Counted from the first letter of the stretch, positions 22,978 to 33,256 are shown. The stretch: 57,663 bases of DNA from Butyricicoccus sp. Marseille-Q5471 (GCF_951230135.1 NZ_CATNVC010000013.1:1-57663); one strand, 5' to 3'. The notes: generated from the sequence alone by a model not told the origin. A program made the numbers and translations.

Positions 22978-24228
22978 TTATTGATGGTTTTTGATACGTT
23001 CTGCGGCGAGTAGAATGCCCGCCTTGCCCGAGGAATACGTCAGTCCGCCCTGCATGTAGCACACATACGGCTCGCGCATCGGCGCGTCAGCGGAAAGTTC
23101 AATTGAAGCACCCTGCACGAACGCGCCTGCCGCCATAATCACCTCATCCTCATATCCGGGCATTGCCCAAGGCTCAGGAGTGACAAAGGAGTCGACCGGC
23201 GCACCTGCCTGAATCCCCTCACAGAATCGGCGCAGTGGCTCTGGCGCGCCGAAGGCGATGGTCTGGATGATATCGTGCCGCGGCTCTTCTGCCTTAGGAC
23301 TGACCTCATATCCCAGCTTCTCCATGATTTTGGCACAAAAAATTGCGGTTTTAAGTGCCTGTGCCGTTGTATGCGGCGCCATGAACAGTCCCTGATACAG
23401 CAGCCTGTTCTGGCCCATCGTGCAGCCGCACTCTCCGCCGATGCCGGGTGCAGTCAGCTTATATGCCGCGTTTTCAACAAGATCGGCGCGGCCAGCTACA
23501 TAACCGCCGGTCGGCGCAAGTCCGCCGCCCGGATTTTTAATAAGCGAACCCGCAATTAAATCTGCGCCCACCTGCGTCGGTTCTATGGTCTCAACGAATT
23601 CGCCGTAGCAGTTGTCCACCATGATGACAGCCTTCGGATTGACCTCGCGCACCACATTGCATACTTCGCCAATCTGCGCGCAAGACAACGTTTCACGCAC
23701 CGCATAACCGCGGCTGCGCTGAATAAATACCAGCTTAATCGACGTATCCTGTGCCGCCTGCGCGATTGCCGGCAGGTCGGGCAGACCGTTTTTCAAGTCT
23801 ACCTGCTTATAGCCGATGCCATAGTTCTTCATGCTGCCGCACATATCACCCGTGATTGTATTTTGCAGCGTGTCATAGGCTGGGCCGGTGACGGAAAGCA
23901 CCGTATCTCCCGTCTTGACTGCAGAAAACATCGCGCACGACAGCGCATGCGTGCCGTTGACAATGCCGATGCGAACCAGTGCAGACTCCGCTCCAAAAAT
24001 ATCGGCATAAATGCGGTCGAGCGTATCGCGGCCATGGTCATCATAGCCGTAACCTGTCGTTCCGGCAAACAGATTATCGGATACACGGTTCTTTGCAAAG
24101 GCAGCAAGTACCTTTTCTGTATTATGGTCACACGTTTCGTCTAAACGCGTAAAATATGGCATAATTTCGCGCTCAGCCTGTTGACCGAGCGCGTAGATTT
24201 CCTCGGAAATTCCCAAATAGTTTGACAT
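22978..24228 (-). CDS. Methionine gamma-lyase-family PLP enzyme (aluminium-resistance family)
   Basis: The 416-residue protein is a fold-type I PLP enzyme of the family often labelled methionine gamma-lyase or aluminium resistance protein. It shows the glycine-rich GTTGYGYDDHGRD, RIGIVNGTHALSCA, the cofactor Asp in VMVDNCYGEF, and the likely Schiff-base Lys in IAGSLIKNPGGGLAPTGG. It probably performs C-S lyase-type chemistry, but substrates of this subfamily are poorly defined. It is the last gene of the trpS-led operon and starts immediately after the unknown membrane-anchored gene. Confidence 0.88.
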   Translation of the reverse strand: MSNYLGISEEIYALGQQAEREIMPYFTRLDETCDHNTEKVLAAFAKNRVSDNLFAGTTGYGYDDHGRDTLDRIYADIFGAESALVRIGIVNGTHALSCAMFSAVKTGDTVLSVTGPAYDTLQNTITGDMCGSMKNYGIGYKQVDLKNGLPDLPAIAQAAQDTSIKLVFIQRSRGYAVRETLSCAQIGEVCNVVREVNPKAVIMVDNCYGEFVETIEPTQVGADLIAGSLIKNPGGGLAPTGGYVAGRADLVENAAYKLTAPGIGGECGCTMGQNRLLYQGLFMAPHTTAQALKTAIFCAKIMEKLGYEVSPKAEEPRHDIIQTIAFGAPEPLRRFCEGIQAGAPVDSFVTPEPWAMPGYEDEVIMAAGAFVQGASIELSADAPMREPYVCYMQGGLTYSSGKAGILLAAERIKNHQ

Positions 24229-25005
24229 TTATGATTCTCCCAATACCGATACACCATTCGGAAGCACAAATAGCGAAGCGTCCGGTGTCTCAGTTTGTAA
24301 TTCGCTGACCGTCACCTGACGAACCAACACGCCTCCCTTGTAAAAAGAGGCGGTTTTCAGCAATCCGCTTGATGCGGAAATATAATATACGCAATGCATG
24401 CCTTCAAGGTCAAATTCAACGCGGATACAGGGCTCCAAATCCACATCTTGCCGTGCCGCTGCAGTGATGGCAACGGTGTCGCTCAACACATCCTCGTACG
24501 ACGGCATCATCGCCGCGGCATCCCCGCTAAAATCACCCCAGACGCCTTTGTAGAACCGTGTCTCCCCCCGATCCCATGCATAGACCGCATCATTTGCCTG
24601 CAGAAGTGTTGACAGCACCTCCGCATCACCGGAAAGCGTGTCGATGCGCATTGCCTCATCGCGTACATACTGCCGGCAGGACAAGGACGAGTCCCCGCCC
24701 TGATACAACAGTTTGTTTTGAATCAAACAGCTGTATTCATCCGGGCGTATCAGCGATGCGATGATTTGCTTGGCATTCTGTGCATCAATCTCAACCGAAG
24801 CAACCTGCTGCGCGGTCAGCTGAGGGGTATCCGGCGAGATGGTCGGCGCGGTGCTTTCGCCCGAAGGAAGCACCACATTGGTCTCACGTCGGTGCAGAAT
24901 GCCAGAGGAAAACAGGTAGGTCAAAAACAGGATAAAAACCAGCACGCCCGCGCCGATTGACGCGAGCATGGGGGTGTTTAATTTTTTGACTCTTTTGTTT
25001 TTCAT
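24229..25005 (-). CDS. Membrane-anchored extracellular protein of unknown function
   Basis: The 258-residue protein has a short basic N-terminus, one transmembrane segment (about residues 14-34, IGAGVLVFILFLTYLF) and a Ser/Thr/Pro linker, then an extracytoplasmic domain. The C-terminal half (CIRVEFDLEGMHCVYYISAS, LLKTASFYKGGVLVRQVTVS) has the beta-strand pattern of LolA/MucB-like lipoprotein-binding folds, but this is only a resemblance. It overlaps wecB by four bases and abuts the PLP-enzyme gene. Its operon with wecA/wecB hints at a cell-envelope role. Confidence 0.75.
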   Translation of the reverse strand: MKNKRVKKLNTPMLASIGAGVLVFILFLTYLFSSGILHRRETNVVLPSGESTAPTISPDTPQLTAQQVASVEIDAQNAKQIIASLIRPDEYSCLIQNKLLYQGGDSSLSCRQYVRDEAMRIDTLSGDAEVLSTLLQANDAVYAWDRGETRFYKGVWGDFSGDAAAMMPSYEDVLSDTVAITAAARQDVDLEPCIRVEFDLEGMHCVYYISASSGLLKTASFYKGGVLVRQVTVSELQTETPDASLFVLPNGVSVLGES

Positions 25006-26150
25006 GACATAAACGGTTCCGGGCCGTCCTCCCGGCGGCCAAAGTACTGCTCAATCGCCTGGATGATGCGCGCGGAGGTATTACCGTCGCCATAGGGATT
25101 GACCGCATGCGCCATTGCGGCATATGCATCCGCATCATCAAACAGTTCGCGCGCCAAACGGACGATGTCTTTCTGCTCCACACCTGCAAGCTTGACCGTA
25201 CCAGCCTCAATCGCCTCCGGACGCTCAGTCTCCTTACGCAGCACAAGTACCGGTTTCCCAAGGCTCGGCGCCTCTTCCTGCAAGCCGCCGGAGTCCGTCA
25301 TAATGAGATAGCAGCGCGCCATCAGATTGTGCATTTCGTCAACCGTCAGCGGATGGATAAGGTGGATGCGCTCATTGCCGCCAAGAAATTTTTCAGCAGT
25401 TTCACGCACATAGGGGCTTAAATGTACCGGATACACAAAGTGCACATCCGGATAAGCTGCAGAAAGCTCTGCAATTGCGTGGCAGATATTCTCCATCGGT
25501 TCGCCGTAATTTTCTCGGCGATGTGCGGTCACAAGCACCACGCGGTTCTTTTCAAAATCCAGCGTTTTCAGCTGCTCATCCCGGAAGGCAAAGTCGTCCT
25601 TTACCGTCATGTGAATTGCATCTACTACAGTGTTGCCGCAGACGAACACACCATCCTTGATGTCCTCGCGCGCAAGATTATCGCGGTTGCGCGGAGTCGG
25701 CGCAAAATGCAGCGACGCAATCTGACCAGTCAATTTGCGGTTCATCTCTTCCGGAAAAGGTGAATACTTGTCATAAGTGCGCAGTCCGGCTTCTACATGT
25801 CCAACCGGGATTTTGTGGTAAAACGCCGTCAGCGCACCGGCAAAGGTAGTCGAGGTATCGCCGTGAACCAGTACGATATCAGGCTGAGCATGCTCAAGCA
25901 CCTCGTCTAATCCATGCAGGCTCTTTTCAGTGATGAGCGCAAGCGTCTGACGCGGCTGCATGATATTGAGATCGTAATCAGGCTTAATATTAAAGATTTC
26001 AAGCACTTGATCGAGCATTTCCCGATGCTGTGCTGTCACGCACACAATTGACTCGGTGCTTTCGCTCTGCTCAAGCGCATGGACAAGCGGAGCCATCTTG
26101 ATTGCTTCCGGACGTGTGCCAAACACCGTCATAACTTTAATTTTGTTCAT
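25002..26150 (-). CDS. wecB: UDP-N-acetylglucosamine 2-epimerase (non-hydrolysing)
   Basis: This enzyme interconverts UDP-GlcNAc and UDP-ManNAc, the donor for teichoic-acid linkage units and some polysaccharides. The 382-residue protein has FGTRPEAIKMAPLV, VHGDTSTTFAGA, GHVEAGLRTYDKYSPFPEE, VTAHRRENYG and TDSGGLQEEAPSLGKPVLVL. The start at 26150 (or the ATG at 26153) follows AGGAG and overlaps the end of wecA by 14 bases. Together with WecA and the WecG/TagA protein at 37 kb it can supply the GlcNAc-ManNAc linkage disaccharide. Confidence 0.96.
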   Translation of the reverse strand: MNKIKVMTVFGTRPEAIKMAPLVHALEQSESTESIVCVTAQHREMLDQVLEIFNIKPDYDLNIMQPRQTLALITEKSLHGLDEVLEHAQPDIVLVHGDTSTTFAGALTAFYHKIPVGHVEAGLRTYDKYSPFPEEMNRKLTGQIASLHFAPTPRNRDNLAREDIKDGVFVCGNTVVDAIHMTVKDDFAFRDEQLKTLDFEKNRVVLVTAHRRENYGEPMENICHAIAELSAAYPDVHFVYPVHLSPYVRETAEKFLGGNERIHLIHPLTVDEMHNLMARCYLIMTDSGGLQEEAPSLGKPVLVLRKETERPEAIEAGTVKLAGVEQKDIVRLARELFDDADAYAAMAHAVNPYGDGNTSARIIQAIEQYFGRREDGPEPFMS

Positions 26151-27252
26151 CATCTTTCTCCTTTTGCTCTGTCTCATCAGGATGATCCTTATGCTTGTCC
26201 CTTCGGAAGCCATGCTCCGCACCGTAGATAACGCACGCACCTACGATGGTAGCGGCGATAACGGCAAGCAGCAAAAAAATAGCCTTTACTTCGCCGGAGG
26301 AGGTCAGCACCACCGCAGTTAAGCCAAGCGTCGCGCTGATTGCATACAAAATTGCGACTGCCTGTTTTTGATTAAAGCCCATATCAATCAGCTTATGGTG
26401 CACATGTCCGCGATCCGGACTCATCGGACTGCGCCCTTCCGCTAAACGCCGGATAATCGCCGATGCGGTATCAAAAATGGGCAGACCAAGGATCAGGAAG
26501 GGTACTGCAAACGAAATGACCGCATAAAACTTGAATAGACCCATGATCGACATGGTCGCAAGCATATAACCCAGGAAGGTCGACCCGGTATCTCCCATGA
26601 AAATCTTTGCGGGATTCAAATTATAGGGCATAAAGCCGATGCACGCGCCCGCCAGTGCGCCCATTGTCACCGCAATGGTCATATCCCCCGTCAGCAAAGC
26701 GACAGCCAACATCGTGATTGCCGCAATTGAGGACACGCCGACCGCCAGACCGTCCAGTCCGTCAATCAGGTTGACCGCATTGGTGATGCCGACAATCCAC
26801 AAAATCGTAACCGGAATTGCAAGAATACCCAGATGAAAATAAAGATCATCCGAAAAGGGGTTGAGATTAGTGAACAGCTTAATCTGCAAATCGCCGATAC
26901 AGACCGGAATGGCAGCGGCAATAATCTGCACCACGAACTTAAACTTTGCTCCCAGCGCCATGATATCATCAAAAATGCCGAGTACAACAATAATAATCGC
27001 GCCAAGCAGCACGCAGAGCATCTGAACATTGAGCCGCCCGAAAATCAGTACTGCCGCGAGAAACGCGAGGAAAATCGCAAGCCCGCCCAGCCGTGGAATC
27101 GGCTCTTTATGCATGCGCCGCCCATCCTTAGGCACATCAATCGCGCCAACTCTGTGCGCAAATTTTTTCACATGCGGCGTAAAGAGATAGGACAGCACGC
27201 CGGCTACCAGAAAGGCACCGACCACATATCCAATCACAATATATTCTGACAT
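26137..27252 (-). CDS. wecA: Undecaprenyl-phosphate GlcNAc-1-phosphate transferase (TagO/WecA family)
   Basis: This integral membrane enzyme transfers GlcNAc-1-phosphate from UDP-GlcNAc to undecaprenyl phosphate, the first step of wall teichoic acid or similar polymers. The 371-residue protein has about 10 transmembrane helices and the family motifs GIFDDI, the catalytic Asp cluster [20 protein letters not shown] and the cytoplasmic [12 protein letters not shown]. The C-terminal tail is highly charged. ATG 27252 follows GAGAGG; the earlier in-frame start at 27270 overlaps trpS and is not preferred. Confidence 0.95.
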   Translation of the reverse strand: MSEYIVIGYVVGAFLVAGVLSYLFTPHVKKFAHRVGAIDVPKDGRRMHKEPIPRLGGLAIFLAFLAAVLIFGRLNVQMLCVLLGAIIIVVLGIFDDIMALGAKFKFVVQIIAAAIPVCIGDLQIKLFTNLNPFSDDLYFHLGILAIPVTILWIVGITNAVNLIDGLDGLAVGVSSIAAITMLAVALLTGDMTIAVTMGALAGACIGFMPYNLNPAKIFMGDTGSTFLGYMLATMSIMGLFKFYAVISFAVPFLILGLPIFDTASAIIRRLAEGRSPMSPDRGHVHHKLIDMGFNQKQAVAILYAISATLGLTAVVLTSSGEVKAIFLLLAVIAATIVGACVIYGAEHGFRRDKHKDHPDETEQKEKDDEQN

Positions 27253-27271
27253 ACTATTTCCTCTCCGCAAG

Positions 27272-28282
27272 TCAGCGCTTTACAAAGCCGACCTTTCTGT
27301 AAACCTTATCCAGGGTTTTGCGTGCCACATAAGCAGCCTTCTGCGCACCCTCGGTATAGACCTGCTCAAGATAATCCTTGTTCTTCAGCAAATCCTCGGT
27401 ACGCTCACGGATCGGACGCAGCAGCTCCACGACCGCCTCACCGACCGCGGGTTTAAAGTCGCCGTAGCCTCTGCCTACAAACTCTGCTTCCACCTCGGCA
27501 ACGGTTTTTCCGGTTGCCAGTGCATAAATCTGAATCAGGTTCGACACGCCGGGTTTCTCCTGCGGATCCATAACGATGCGAGCGTCAGAATCGGTCACAG
27601 CACGCTTGAACTTACGCATGATGTCCTCCGGCTTATCCATCAGCAGGATAAATCCGTTTTCATTCTCATCCGACTTGCTCATTTTCTTGGCAGGGTCGGC
27701 AAGGCTCATGACCTTGGCGCCCTCGCCCGCTTTGGGAAAGTATCCTGTGGGCATGGTGAACGTACCGGGATGTGTGTTGTTAAAACGAGCCGCAATATCG
27801 CGGCAAATTTCGATATGCTGACTCTGGTCTACACCTACCGGGACCAGATTGGCCTGATAAAGCAGAATATCCGCCGCCATCAGTACCGGATAGGTAAACA
27901 GGCCGACATTCACATTATCTGTATGCTTTGCGGATTTATCCTTGAACTGCGTCATGCGGGATGCCTCGCCAAACATAGTGAAGCAGTTGAGCACCCACGC
28001 CAACTCGGCATGTGCCGGAACGTGGCTTTGAATGAACAGAATGCTTTTTTCCGGGTCAAGGCCGCAAGCAATGTACTGTGCAAGCACTTCAAGCGTTGCA
28101 CGGCGCAGTGCAGCAGGATCCTGATGAACCGTGATTGCATGCATATCGACTACGCAATAGATGCAGTTGTATTCTTCCTGAAGAATCGGGAAATTACGGA
28201 TCGCACCCAGATAGTTGCCGAGCGTCAGCTTGCCGGAAGGCTGCACGCCGGAAAAGATTGTTTGCTTCTGATTATCGCTCAT
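27272..28282 (-). CDS. trpS: Tryptophanyl-tRNA synthetase
   Basis: TrpS charges tRNA-Trp. The 336-residue class I synthetase has the HIGH-equivalent [39 protein letters not shown] and the signature KKMSKSDEN. The start [10 protein letters not shown] at 28282 is preceded by AAGGGAAG; upstream codons in frame lie in the leader. The leader of about 65 bases is too short and lacks the conserved motif for a T-box riboswitch. It is the first gene of an operon with wecA, wecB, an unknown gene and a PLP enzyme. Confidence 0.97.
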   Translation of the reverse strand: MSDNQKQTIFSGVQPSGKLTLGNYLGAIRNFPILQEEYNCIYCVVDMHAITVHQDPAALRRATLEVLAQYIACGLDPEKSILFIQSHVPAHAELAWVLNCFTMFGEASRMTQFKDKSAKHTDNVNVGLFTYPVLMAADILLYQANLVPVGVDQSQHIEICRDIAARFNNTHPGTFTMPTGYFPKAGEGAKVMSLADPAKKMSKSDENENGFILLMDKPEDIMRKFKRAVTDSDARIVMDPQEKPGVSNLIQIYALATGKTVAEVEAEFVGRGYGDFKPAVGEAVVELLRPIRERTEDLLKNKDYLEQVYTEGAQKAAYVARKTLDKVYRKVGFVKR

Positions 28283-28354
28283 ATATCTTACTTCCCTTAC
28301 ACCAATAGTTTCAGTTACAAAGGCATCGGGCATACTGCCCCATACTTAACTGCT

Positions 28355-28383
28355 ATCATATCACAGTTTTTTACTTTATGCAA
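28355..28383 (-). promoter_or_regulatory. Predicted trpS operon promoter
   Basis: TTGCAT (28383-28378) and TATGAT (28360-28355) on the minus strand are 17 bases apart. The site is back to back with the glpK promoter, 22 bases away. Confidence 0.6.
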
Positions 28384-28405
28384 TTATAATTCCCAATACC
28401 CCTTG

Positions 28406-28435
28406 TTGACAAGCACTTCGTACACACGTTATGAT
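28406..28435 (+). promoter_or_regulatory. Predicted glpK promoter
   Basis: TTGACA (28406-28411) and TATGAT (28430-28435) are 18 bases apart, giving a near-consensus SigA promoter 25 bases before the glpK start. I see no long leader or clear antiterminator site. Confidence 0.65.
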
Positions 28436-28459
28436 AGACGGAGAAAGCGAGGAGACGGC

Positions 28460-29947
28460 ATGGGAAAATATCTATTAGCGCTCGATCAAGGCACAACCAG
28501 TTCGCGCGCGATTCTGTTTGATAGTGAGCAAAACATCTTGGCAATCCGACAGCACGAGCTGACCCAGCACTATCCGCATGAGGGTTGGGTTGAACAAGAT
28601 CCGATGGAAATTTGGTCAACGCAATACGCAGCCATGATGGAAGTGTTGGCTGTGAGCGGTGTATCATCTGACGAAATCGCCGGTATCGGCATCACAAATC
28701 AGCGCGAAACAACCATTCTATGGGACAAAACAACCGGCCGCCCGATTTACAATGCAATCGTCTGGCAGTGCCGCCGCACGGCTGATATTGTCGACCGATT
28801 GATGGCGGACGGATATTCCGATCATATCCGTAAGGTGACAGGACTCGTCCCCGACGCCTACTTCTCCGGCACCAAAATCAAATGGGTGCTCGACCACGTC
28901 GAAGGCTCTCGAGAAAAGGCGGCACGCGGTGAAATCCTGTTTGGCACGGTCGATTCATGGCTTGTTTGGAAGCTCACCGACGGCAAGGTACATATAACAG
29001 ACGCAACCAACGCTGCACGCACGATGATATTCAACATTCATACGCTAGACTGGGATGATACGCTGCTCCGCGCACTTGACATTCCGCGCGCCATGCTGCC
29101 TGAGGTGCGCTCCTCCAGTGAAATCTACGGGTATGCTTCGCTTCCCGGCTGTCAGACGCCGATTGCCGGTATTGCAGGCGATCAGCAAGCAGCGCTGTTT
29201 GGGCAGACCTGCTTTTCCGCAGGTGATGCCAAAAACACCTATGGTACCGGCTGCTTTTTACTGATGAACACCGGCACTACACCCTGTAGCAGTCAAAATG
29301 GCCTGCTGACGACAATCGGCATTCAGCTTGATGGAGAGACCCAGTACGCGCTTGAAGGCAGTGTATTTGTTGGCGGCGCTGTGATTCAGTGGCTGCGCGA
29401 TGAACTGCGCTTCTTTTCCGAAAGCCGAGATGCAGAGTATTATGCACAGAAGGTCAGCGATACGGGCGGCGTTTATTTGGTGCCGGCCTTCACCGGTCTT
29501 GGTGCGCCTCATTGGGATATGTATGCACGCGGCGCGTTGGTCGGTCTGACACGCGGCACGACTCGTGAGCATATCATCCGTGCGGCGCAGGAGTCGATTG
29601 CATATCAGGTGAATGATCTTTTGCACGCGATGGAAGCAGATACCGGAAAAGTCCTCTCCTCTCTGTCGGTGGATGGCGGAGCGAGCCGAGATACATTTCT
29701 CATGCAGTTTCAGGCAGACATCTCCGACTGCACCATTCGCCGGCCGGTCATTCGCGAGACGACTGCGCTCGGCGCATGCTATTTGGCAGGTCTTGCGGTT
29801 GGCGTATGGAAAAATCGTGAAGAATTGAAGCAACTTTGGCGCTGCGACACGCTGTTCCAGTCCCACATGCCGGAGGACGAGAGAGCGCACCTGCTACACG
29901 GTTGGAACAAAGCCGTCGGACGAAGTCTGAACTGGGTGGAGCATTAA
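28460..29947 (+). CDS. glpK: Glycerol kinase
   Basis: GlpK phosphorylates glycerol to glycerol-3-phosphate. The 495-residue FGGY kinase has [49 protein letters not shown] and [16 protein letters not shown] 28460 follows GAGGAG. The gene stands alone between a strong promoter and a terminator, and no glpF or glpD neighbour is present. The His phosphorylated by PTS in some Bacillota GlpKs was not checked by alignment. Confidence 0.97.
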   Translation: MGKYLLALDQGTTSSRAILFDSEQNILAIRQHELTQHYPHEGWVEQDPMEIWSTQYAAMMEVLAVSGVSSDEIAGIGITNQRETTILWDKTTGRPIYNAIVWQCRRTADIVDRLMADGYSDHIRKVTGLVPDAYFSGTKIKWVLDHVEGSREKAARGEILFGTVDSWLVWKLTDGKVHITDATNAARTMIFNIHTLDWDDTLLRALDIPRAMLPEVRSSSEIYGYASLPGCQTPIAGIAGDQQAALFGQTCFSAGDAKNTYGTGCFLLMNTGTTPCSSQNGLLTTIGIQLDGETQYALEGSVFVGGAVIQWLRDELRFFSESRDAEYYAQKVSDTGGVYLVPAFTGLGAPHWDMYARGALVGLTRGTTREHIIRAAQESIAYQVNDLLHAMEADTGKVLSSLSVDGGASRDTFLMQFQADISDCTIRRPVIRETTALGACYLAGLAVGVWKNREELKQLWRCDTLFQSHMPEDERAHLLHGWNKAVGRSLNWVEH

Positions 29948-29966
29948 GCGAATGCTTCCAAAATAA

Positions 29967-29995
29967 AAAAGAACGGTCTTTAAGGCCGTTCTTTT
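29967..29995. terminator. Bidirectional terminator overlapping the end of the U32 gene
   Basis: AAAAGAACGG pairs with CCGTTCTTTT around a 9-base loop and is followed by CTTTT on the plus strand. Its right arm lies inside the last codons (KERP and stop) of the convergent TrhP-like gene. Confidence 0.8.
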
Positions 29996-31206
29996 CTTTT
30001 GCGGAGAATTCCGTAGGGATGCACAGCAAACGGAAACCGAAAATGCACACGCATTTCGGGGCGATTGAACAAGTCTAACACTTCCCCATCATCATTGACA
30101 GCCTGATCCGCGGTGAAACGATAGGGTTCATGACCAGGCTGCATCAGCTCCAGCGTTTCTCCCTTGAAAAAGCGATTCTTTAATACAAATACCGCATTTC
30201 CGTCCTCATTGGTCTGAATCGGCATGCCCACGACTTCCCAATCCCGGATGTACTGACTGTCTTCATAGTGCTGACCGTTTTCTTCATTTCCAAAATAAAA
30301 GCCGGTATAGTAATTGCGATGGCTTATTTTCCCAATTTCCTCCACAGCGTCACGCGGAGTCACAAATCCCTCTGGCTGCTCGAAATAAGCGTCAATTGCG
30401 CGGCGGTAAGCGCCGGTGATGCCTGCAGCATAGTATGCGGTTTTGTTTCTGCCCTCAACCTTGAACGAGGTCACACCGGCCTTCACCAATTCGGGAATAT
30501 GCTCAATCATGCACAAGTCCTTTGAGTTGTACAGATATGTTCCGCCATCGTCCTCAGCGACCGGAAAATACTCACCGGGGCGCTTCTCCTCCATCAGTGC
30601 ATATTTCCATCGGCACGGCTGCGCACACGCGCCCTGATTTGCATCCCGTCCGGTCAGGTACTGCGAAATCAGGCAGCGACCCGAGTAGGAAATGCACATT
30701 GCACCGTGCACAAAGGCCTCGATCTCCAATTCTTTCGGCGTGTTGGCACGGATTTCAGCGATTTCGGTCAGGCTCAGTTCGCGAGCCAGCACGATTCGCT
30801 CCGCGCCCAATTCCGCCCAGAAGTTTGCGGCTTCGTAGTTCAAAATGCTCGTCTGTGTACTGATATGCAGCGGAACCTTCGGAGCATGCCGCCGTGCCAT
30901 GCGCAGTACACCTACATCCGCAACAATCAGTGCATCCGCTCCCGCATCCTGCAAAAGCTCCAGATACGCCGGAAACGCCTGTAAATCAGCGTTAGACGGC
31001 ATAATGTTAACTGTGATATAGCATTTTACACCATGCGCATGCGCATACGCAATGCCCTGCCGCAGGGTATCCTCATCAAAATTGGTAGCCGCTGCGCGCA
31101 TTCCGAATCGCTGCCCCGCCATATATACCGCATCTGCCCCGTACGCCACGGCGTAGCGCAGTTTCTCAAAATCGCCCGCGGGCGACAGCAGTTCAGGTTT
31201 GTTCAC
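29980..31206 (-). CDS. U32-family protein, probable tRNA hydroxylation protein TrhP
   Basis: The 408-residue protein has the U32 signature IEAFVHGAMCISYSGRCLIS, the conserved cysteines of the GRDANQGACAQPCRW segment, an N-terminal TIM-barrel (LLSPAGDFEKLRYAVAYGAD) and a C-terminal beta domain. Members of this type (YegQ, YrrN/YrrO) hydroxylate wobble uridine 34 of tRNAs using prephenate, although the name peptidase U32 persists. The pairing with mltG just upstream matches the Bacillus yrrL-yrrNO neighbourhood (recalled). Subtype TrhP versus other U32 groups is inferred. Confidence 0.88.
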   Translation of the reverse strand: MNKPELLSPAGDFEKLRYAVAYGADAVYMAGQRFGMRAAATNFDEDTLRQGIAYAHAHGVKCYITVNIMPSNADLQAFPAYLELLQDAGADALIVADVGVLRMARRHAPKVPLHISTQTSILNYEAANFWAELGAERIVLARELSLTEIAEIRANTPKELEIEAFVHGAMCISYSGRCLISQYLTGRDANQGACAQPCRWKYALMEEKRPGEYFPVAEDDGGTYLYNSKDLCMIEHIPELVKAGVTSFKVEGRNKTAYYAAGITGAYRRAIDAYFEQPEGFVTPRDAVEEIGKISHRNYYTGFYFGNEENGQHYEDSQYIRDWEVVGMPIQTNEDGNAVFVLKNRFFKGETLELMQPGHEPYRFTADQAVNDDGEVLDLFNRPEMRVHFRFPFAVHPYGILRKRKERP

Positions 31207-31208
31207 TC

Positions 31209-32342
31209 TTATTCTCCTGTTTTCTGCGCTGCCTCGGCAAATGCCGCATTTGCACGCGCGATATTGTCATTCTGCTCGTCATTCGAAGTCGCAAACAAAT
31301 GCGAACCATCCGGCATTGCGACGTAATAGCAGTAATCATTTTCTTCCGGGTTCAGCGCGGCCTGAATTGATTTCATACCGGGATTACAAATCGGTCCGGG
31401 CGGCAGTCCGCGCTGTGTATAGGTGTTATACGGCGTGTCCTTCTCCAAATCAGCCTTTGACAATTCGCCGCTTGTCCGGCCAAGACCGTAAAGCACCGCA
31501 GCATCCACCTGCAGGAACGGGAACGCATCTGCATTGTTGAGTCGATTGTAAATAACGCCGGCAATGCGGTCATATTCATCATCCTTCTGCGCCTCGCGCT
31601 CAATCAGCGAAGCAATGGTGATGATGTCGCGCATTGAGCGGTTCATTTCATCTGCTTTTTCCTGCATCTCGTCGGTGAACTTTTCATCAAAATTATTCAG
31701 CATTTTATTGATGGTGCTGACCACTGTACTGTTACCCTTGTAAATCTCATAAGTGTCCGGGAAGAGATACCCTTCCAACCAGCCTTCCTTCGCGGGCTTT
31801 TCGTCCTCCAGGAAAGTGTGTTTAAAGGAGTATTCATTCAGAGCCTTGTCGGCGGCGTCTTCCGTGCAGACATGATTGTCCAGCAGCAGCTTTTTAATCT
31901 GTTCGACGGAATATCCCTCCGGAACCGTAATGGTGATAGTATCCTTGCTTTCCGACTGTGTTAGCGCACGAATGACCTGTGTATAGTCCATTTTAGGATT
32001 CAGCATATAGTCACCGGCCAGCACACTCTGATTTTTGCCGGTAATGTTAACAAAGAGCTTAAAAACCGAGCCGTAGTGCAGCACACCCGCATTGTCAAGC
32101 TGCTCTGACAGATCAGCGATCTGCGCATTTTGGCTGACGGTAAACGGTACATTCGCATCTTCCGCCACAAAAGCAAACACATCGTTTGCAACAAAAATCG
32201 TCACCAGTGACAGCACAATTGAAATGCCGAGCACTGCAATCACATATACAACCGTACCGGCACATCCGCCGTTTTTCCGTCTGCGGCTACGCCGACGATA
32301 GGGCTGTTCCGATGACTGAGATTGGTTCGTATTATTTTCCAT
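31209..32342 (-). CDS. mltG: Endolytic murein transglycosylase MltG
   Basis: MltG cleaves nascent peptidoglycan strands at the membrane and is thought to end glycan synthesis. The 377-residue protein has a basic cytoplasmic N-terminus, one transmembrane helix (about 28-52), a LysM-like segment (TVPEGYSVEQIKKLL) and the YceG catalytic domain with WLEGYLFPDTYEI, the catalytic Glu in ASLIEREAQ, and LPPGPICNPGMKSIQAAL. It precedes the TrhP-like gene by two bases and follows the CPBP gene by 26. Confidence 0.95.
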   Translation of the reverse strand: MENNTNQSQSSEQPYRRRSRRRKNGGCAGTVVYVIAVLGISIVLSLVTIFVANDVFAFVAEDANVPFTVSQNAQIADLSEQLDNAGVLHYGSVFKLFVNITGKNQSVLAGDYMLNPKMDYTQVIRALTQSESKDTITITVPEGYSVEQIKKLLLDNHVCTEDAADKALNEYSFKHTFLEDEKPAKEGWLEGYLFPDTYEIYKGNSTVVSTINKMLNNFDEKFTDEMQEKADEMNRSMRDIITIASLIEREAQKDDEYDRIAGVIYNRLNNADAFPFLQVDAAVLYGLGRTSGELSKADLEKDTPYNTYTQRGLPPGPICNPGMKSIQAALNPEENDYCYYVAMPDGSHLFATSNDEQNDNIARANAAFAEAAQKTGE

Positions 32343-32368
32343 CGTTTACACCTCGAAAATCCGTTCTA

Positions 32369-33256
32369 TCAAATCCAGTGCAGGATTGCCTTGACGATAA
32401 ATGCAAGCACAAAAACAAGCACACCCGGGTTGCGCGCTAATAGGATTGTATCGGACCAGCCGCCGCCTTTTCGAAAGCGCGGAATATAACCCTTTGCAAG
32501 CAGGCTTTCTGCCGCCCGCAGCGTCAAATACAGGAAGAGCAGCAGCAACAGTCCGTTAATGGCCGCGAAATAGTCCCAAATGCCAAAAGCGGCATATGTA
32601 TCCGTCATCCATACCACTGCAAGATAGTAGATATTATTCACCGCATGTGCTAATACCGCCGGCCAAATACTACCGAACGAATATGTCAGATACGCGTATG
32701 CCATACCCGCTGCCATCGGTCCGGCAAAATTCATCATATTGCCGTGCAGCATCGCAAACGCGAGGCCGCTGACAATAATACATGACGAAGTACCGGCCAG
32801 TTGTTCGTTTGCCGAAAACAGCGCTCCACGCAAATATAGCTCTTCCAAGACCGAGGAAAGAATCACAATAATTAAAATTCGCCCCACGGCATTCAGCCCG
32901 GTCTGCGGTGCGTTTAGCGCCGTCGCGGTGAGGTCAGCTCCGGTCATGCCTGCAATCTGGTACACCAAAAAATTCAAGAACAACGACAAAACCGCCACCG
33001 TAACACCTAGTTTAATTGTCAATCCCAGCGCACCCCTAGGCAGCTTGCGCGGACGAAGCCGCATGGTCTCTAACACTTTGTGGTCCGGAGAAAGCCGTGT
33101 CAGCAGCAGAGTAGGCACCAGAAACGAGGCGAGCTCCGCTGCAAACAAAGCGCCCACGCCTCCACCAAATCGAGTTGCCAGTTCGCCGGAGCCAATCAGC
33201 AGGCAAAAGCAAAGAAACAGGGATAATCCGGGCAGTAATTCAATTTTCCGTTTCAT
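32369..33256 (-). CDS. CPBP-family intramembrane glutamic endopeptidase
   Basis: The 295-residue polytopic protein has the three CPBP (Abi/Rce1) motifs: EELYLR (138-143, EExxxR), FAMLHGN (FxxxH) and HAVNNIYY (HxxxN). These form the active site of membrane glutamic proteases related to CAAX prenyl proteases. In bacteria they act in bacteriocin self-immunity, export or unknown processes; no bacteriocin gene is seen here. Its start overlaps the 5-formyltetrahydrofolate cyclo-ligase gene by 17 bases. Confidence 0.9.
   Translation of the reverse strand: MKRKIELLPGLSLFLCFCLLIGSGELATRFGGGVGALFAAELASFLVPTLLLTRLSPDHKVLETMRLRPRKLPRGALGLTIKLGVTVAVLSLFLNFLVYQIAGMTGADLTATALNAPQTGLNAVGRILIIVILSSVLEELYLRGALFSANEQLAGTSSCIIVSGLAFAMLHGNMMNFAGPMAAGMAYAYLTYSFGSIWPAVLAHAVNNIYYLAVVWMTDTYAAFGIWDYFAAINGLLLLLFLYLTLRAAESLLAKGYIPRFRKGGGWSDTILLARNPGVLVFVLAFIVKAILHWI

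Noticed and set aside
28283-28354. T-box riboswitch in the trpS leader
   Set aside because: The leader from the predicted promoter is about 65-70 bases and lacks the conserved T-box sequence and specifier stem.
27770-28459. N-terminal extension of glpK into the region opposite trpS
   Set aside because: GlpK homology begins at [11 protein letters not shown] (28460) right after GAGGAG; the extension is antisense to trpS.
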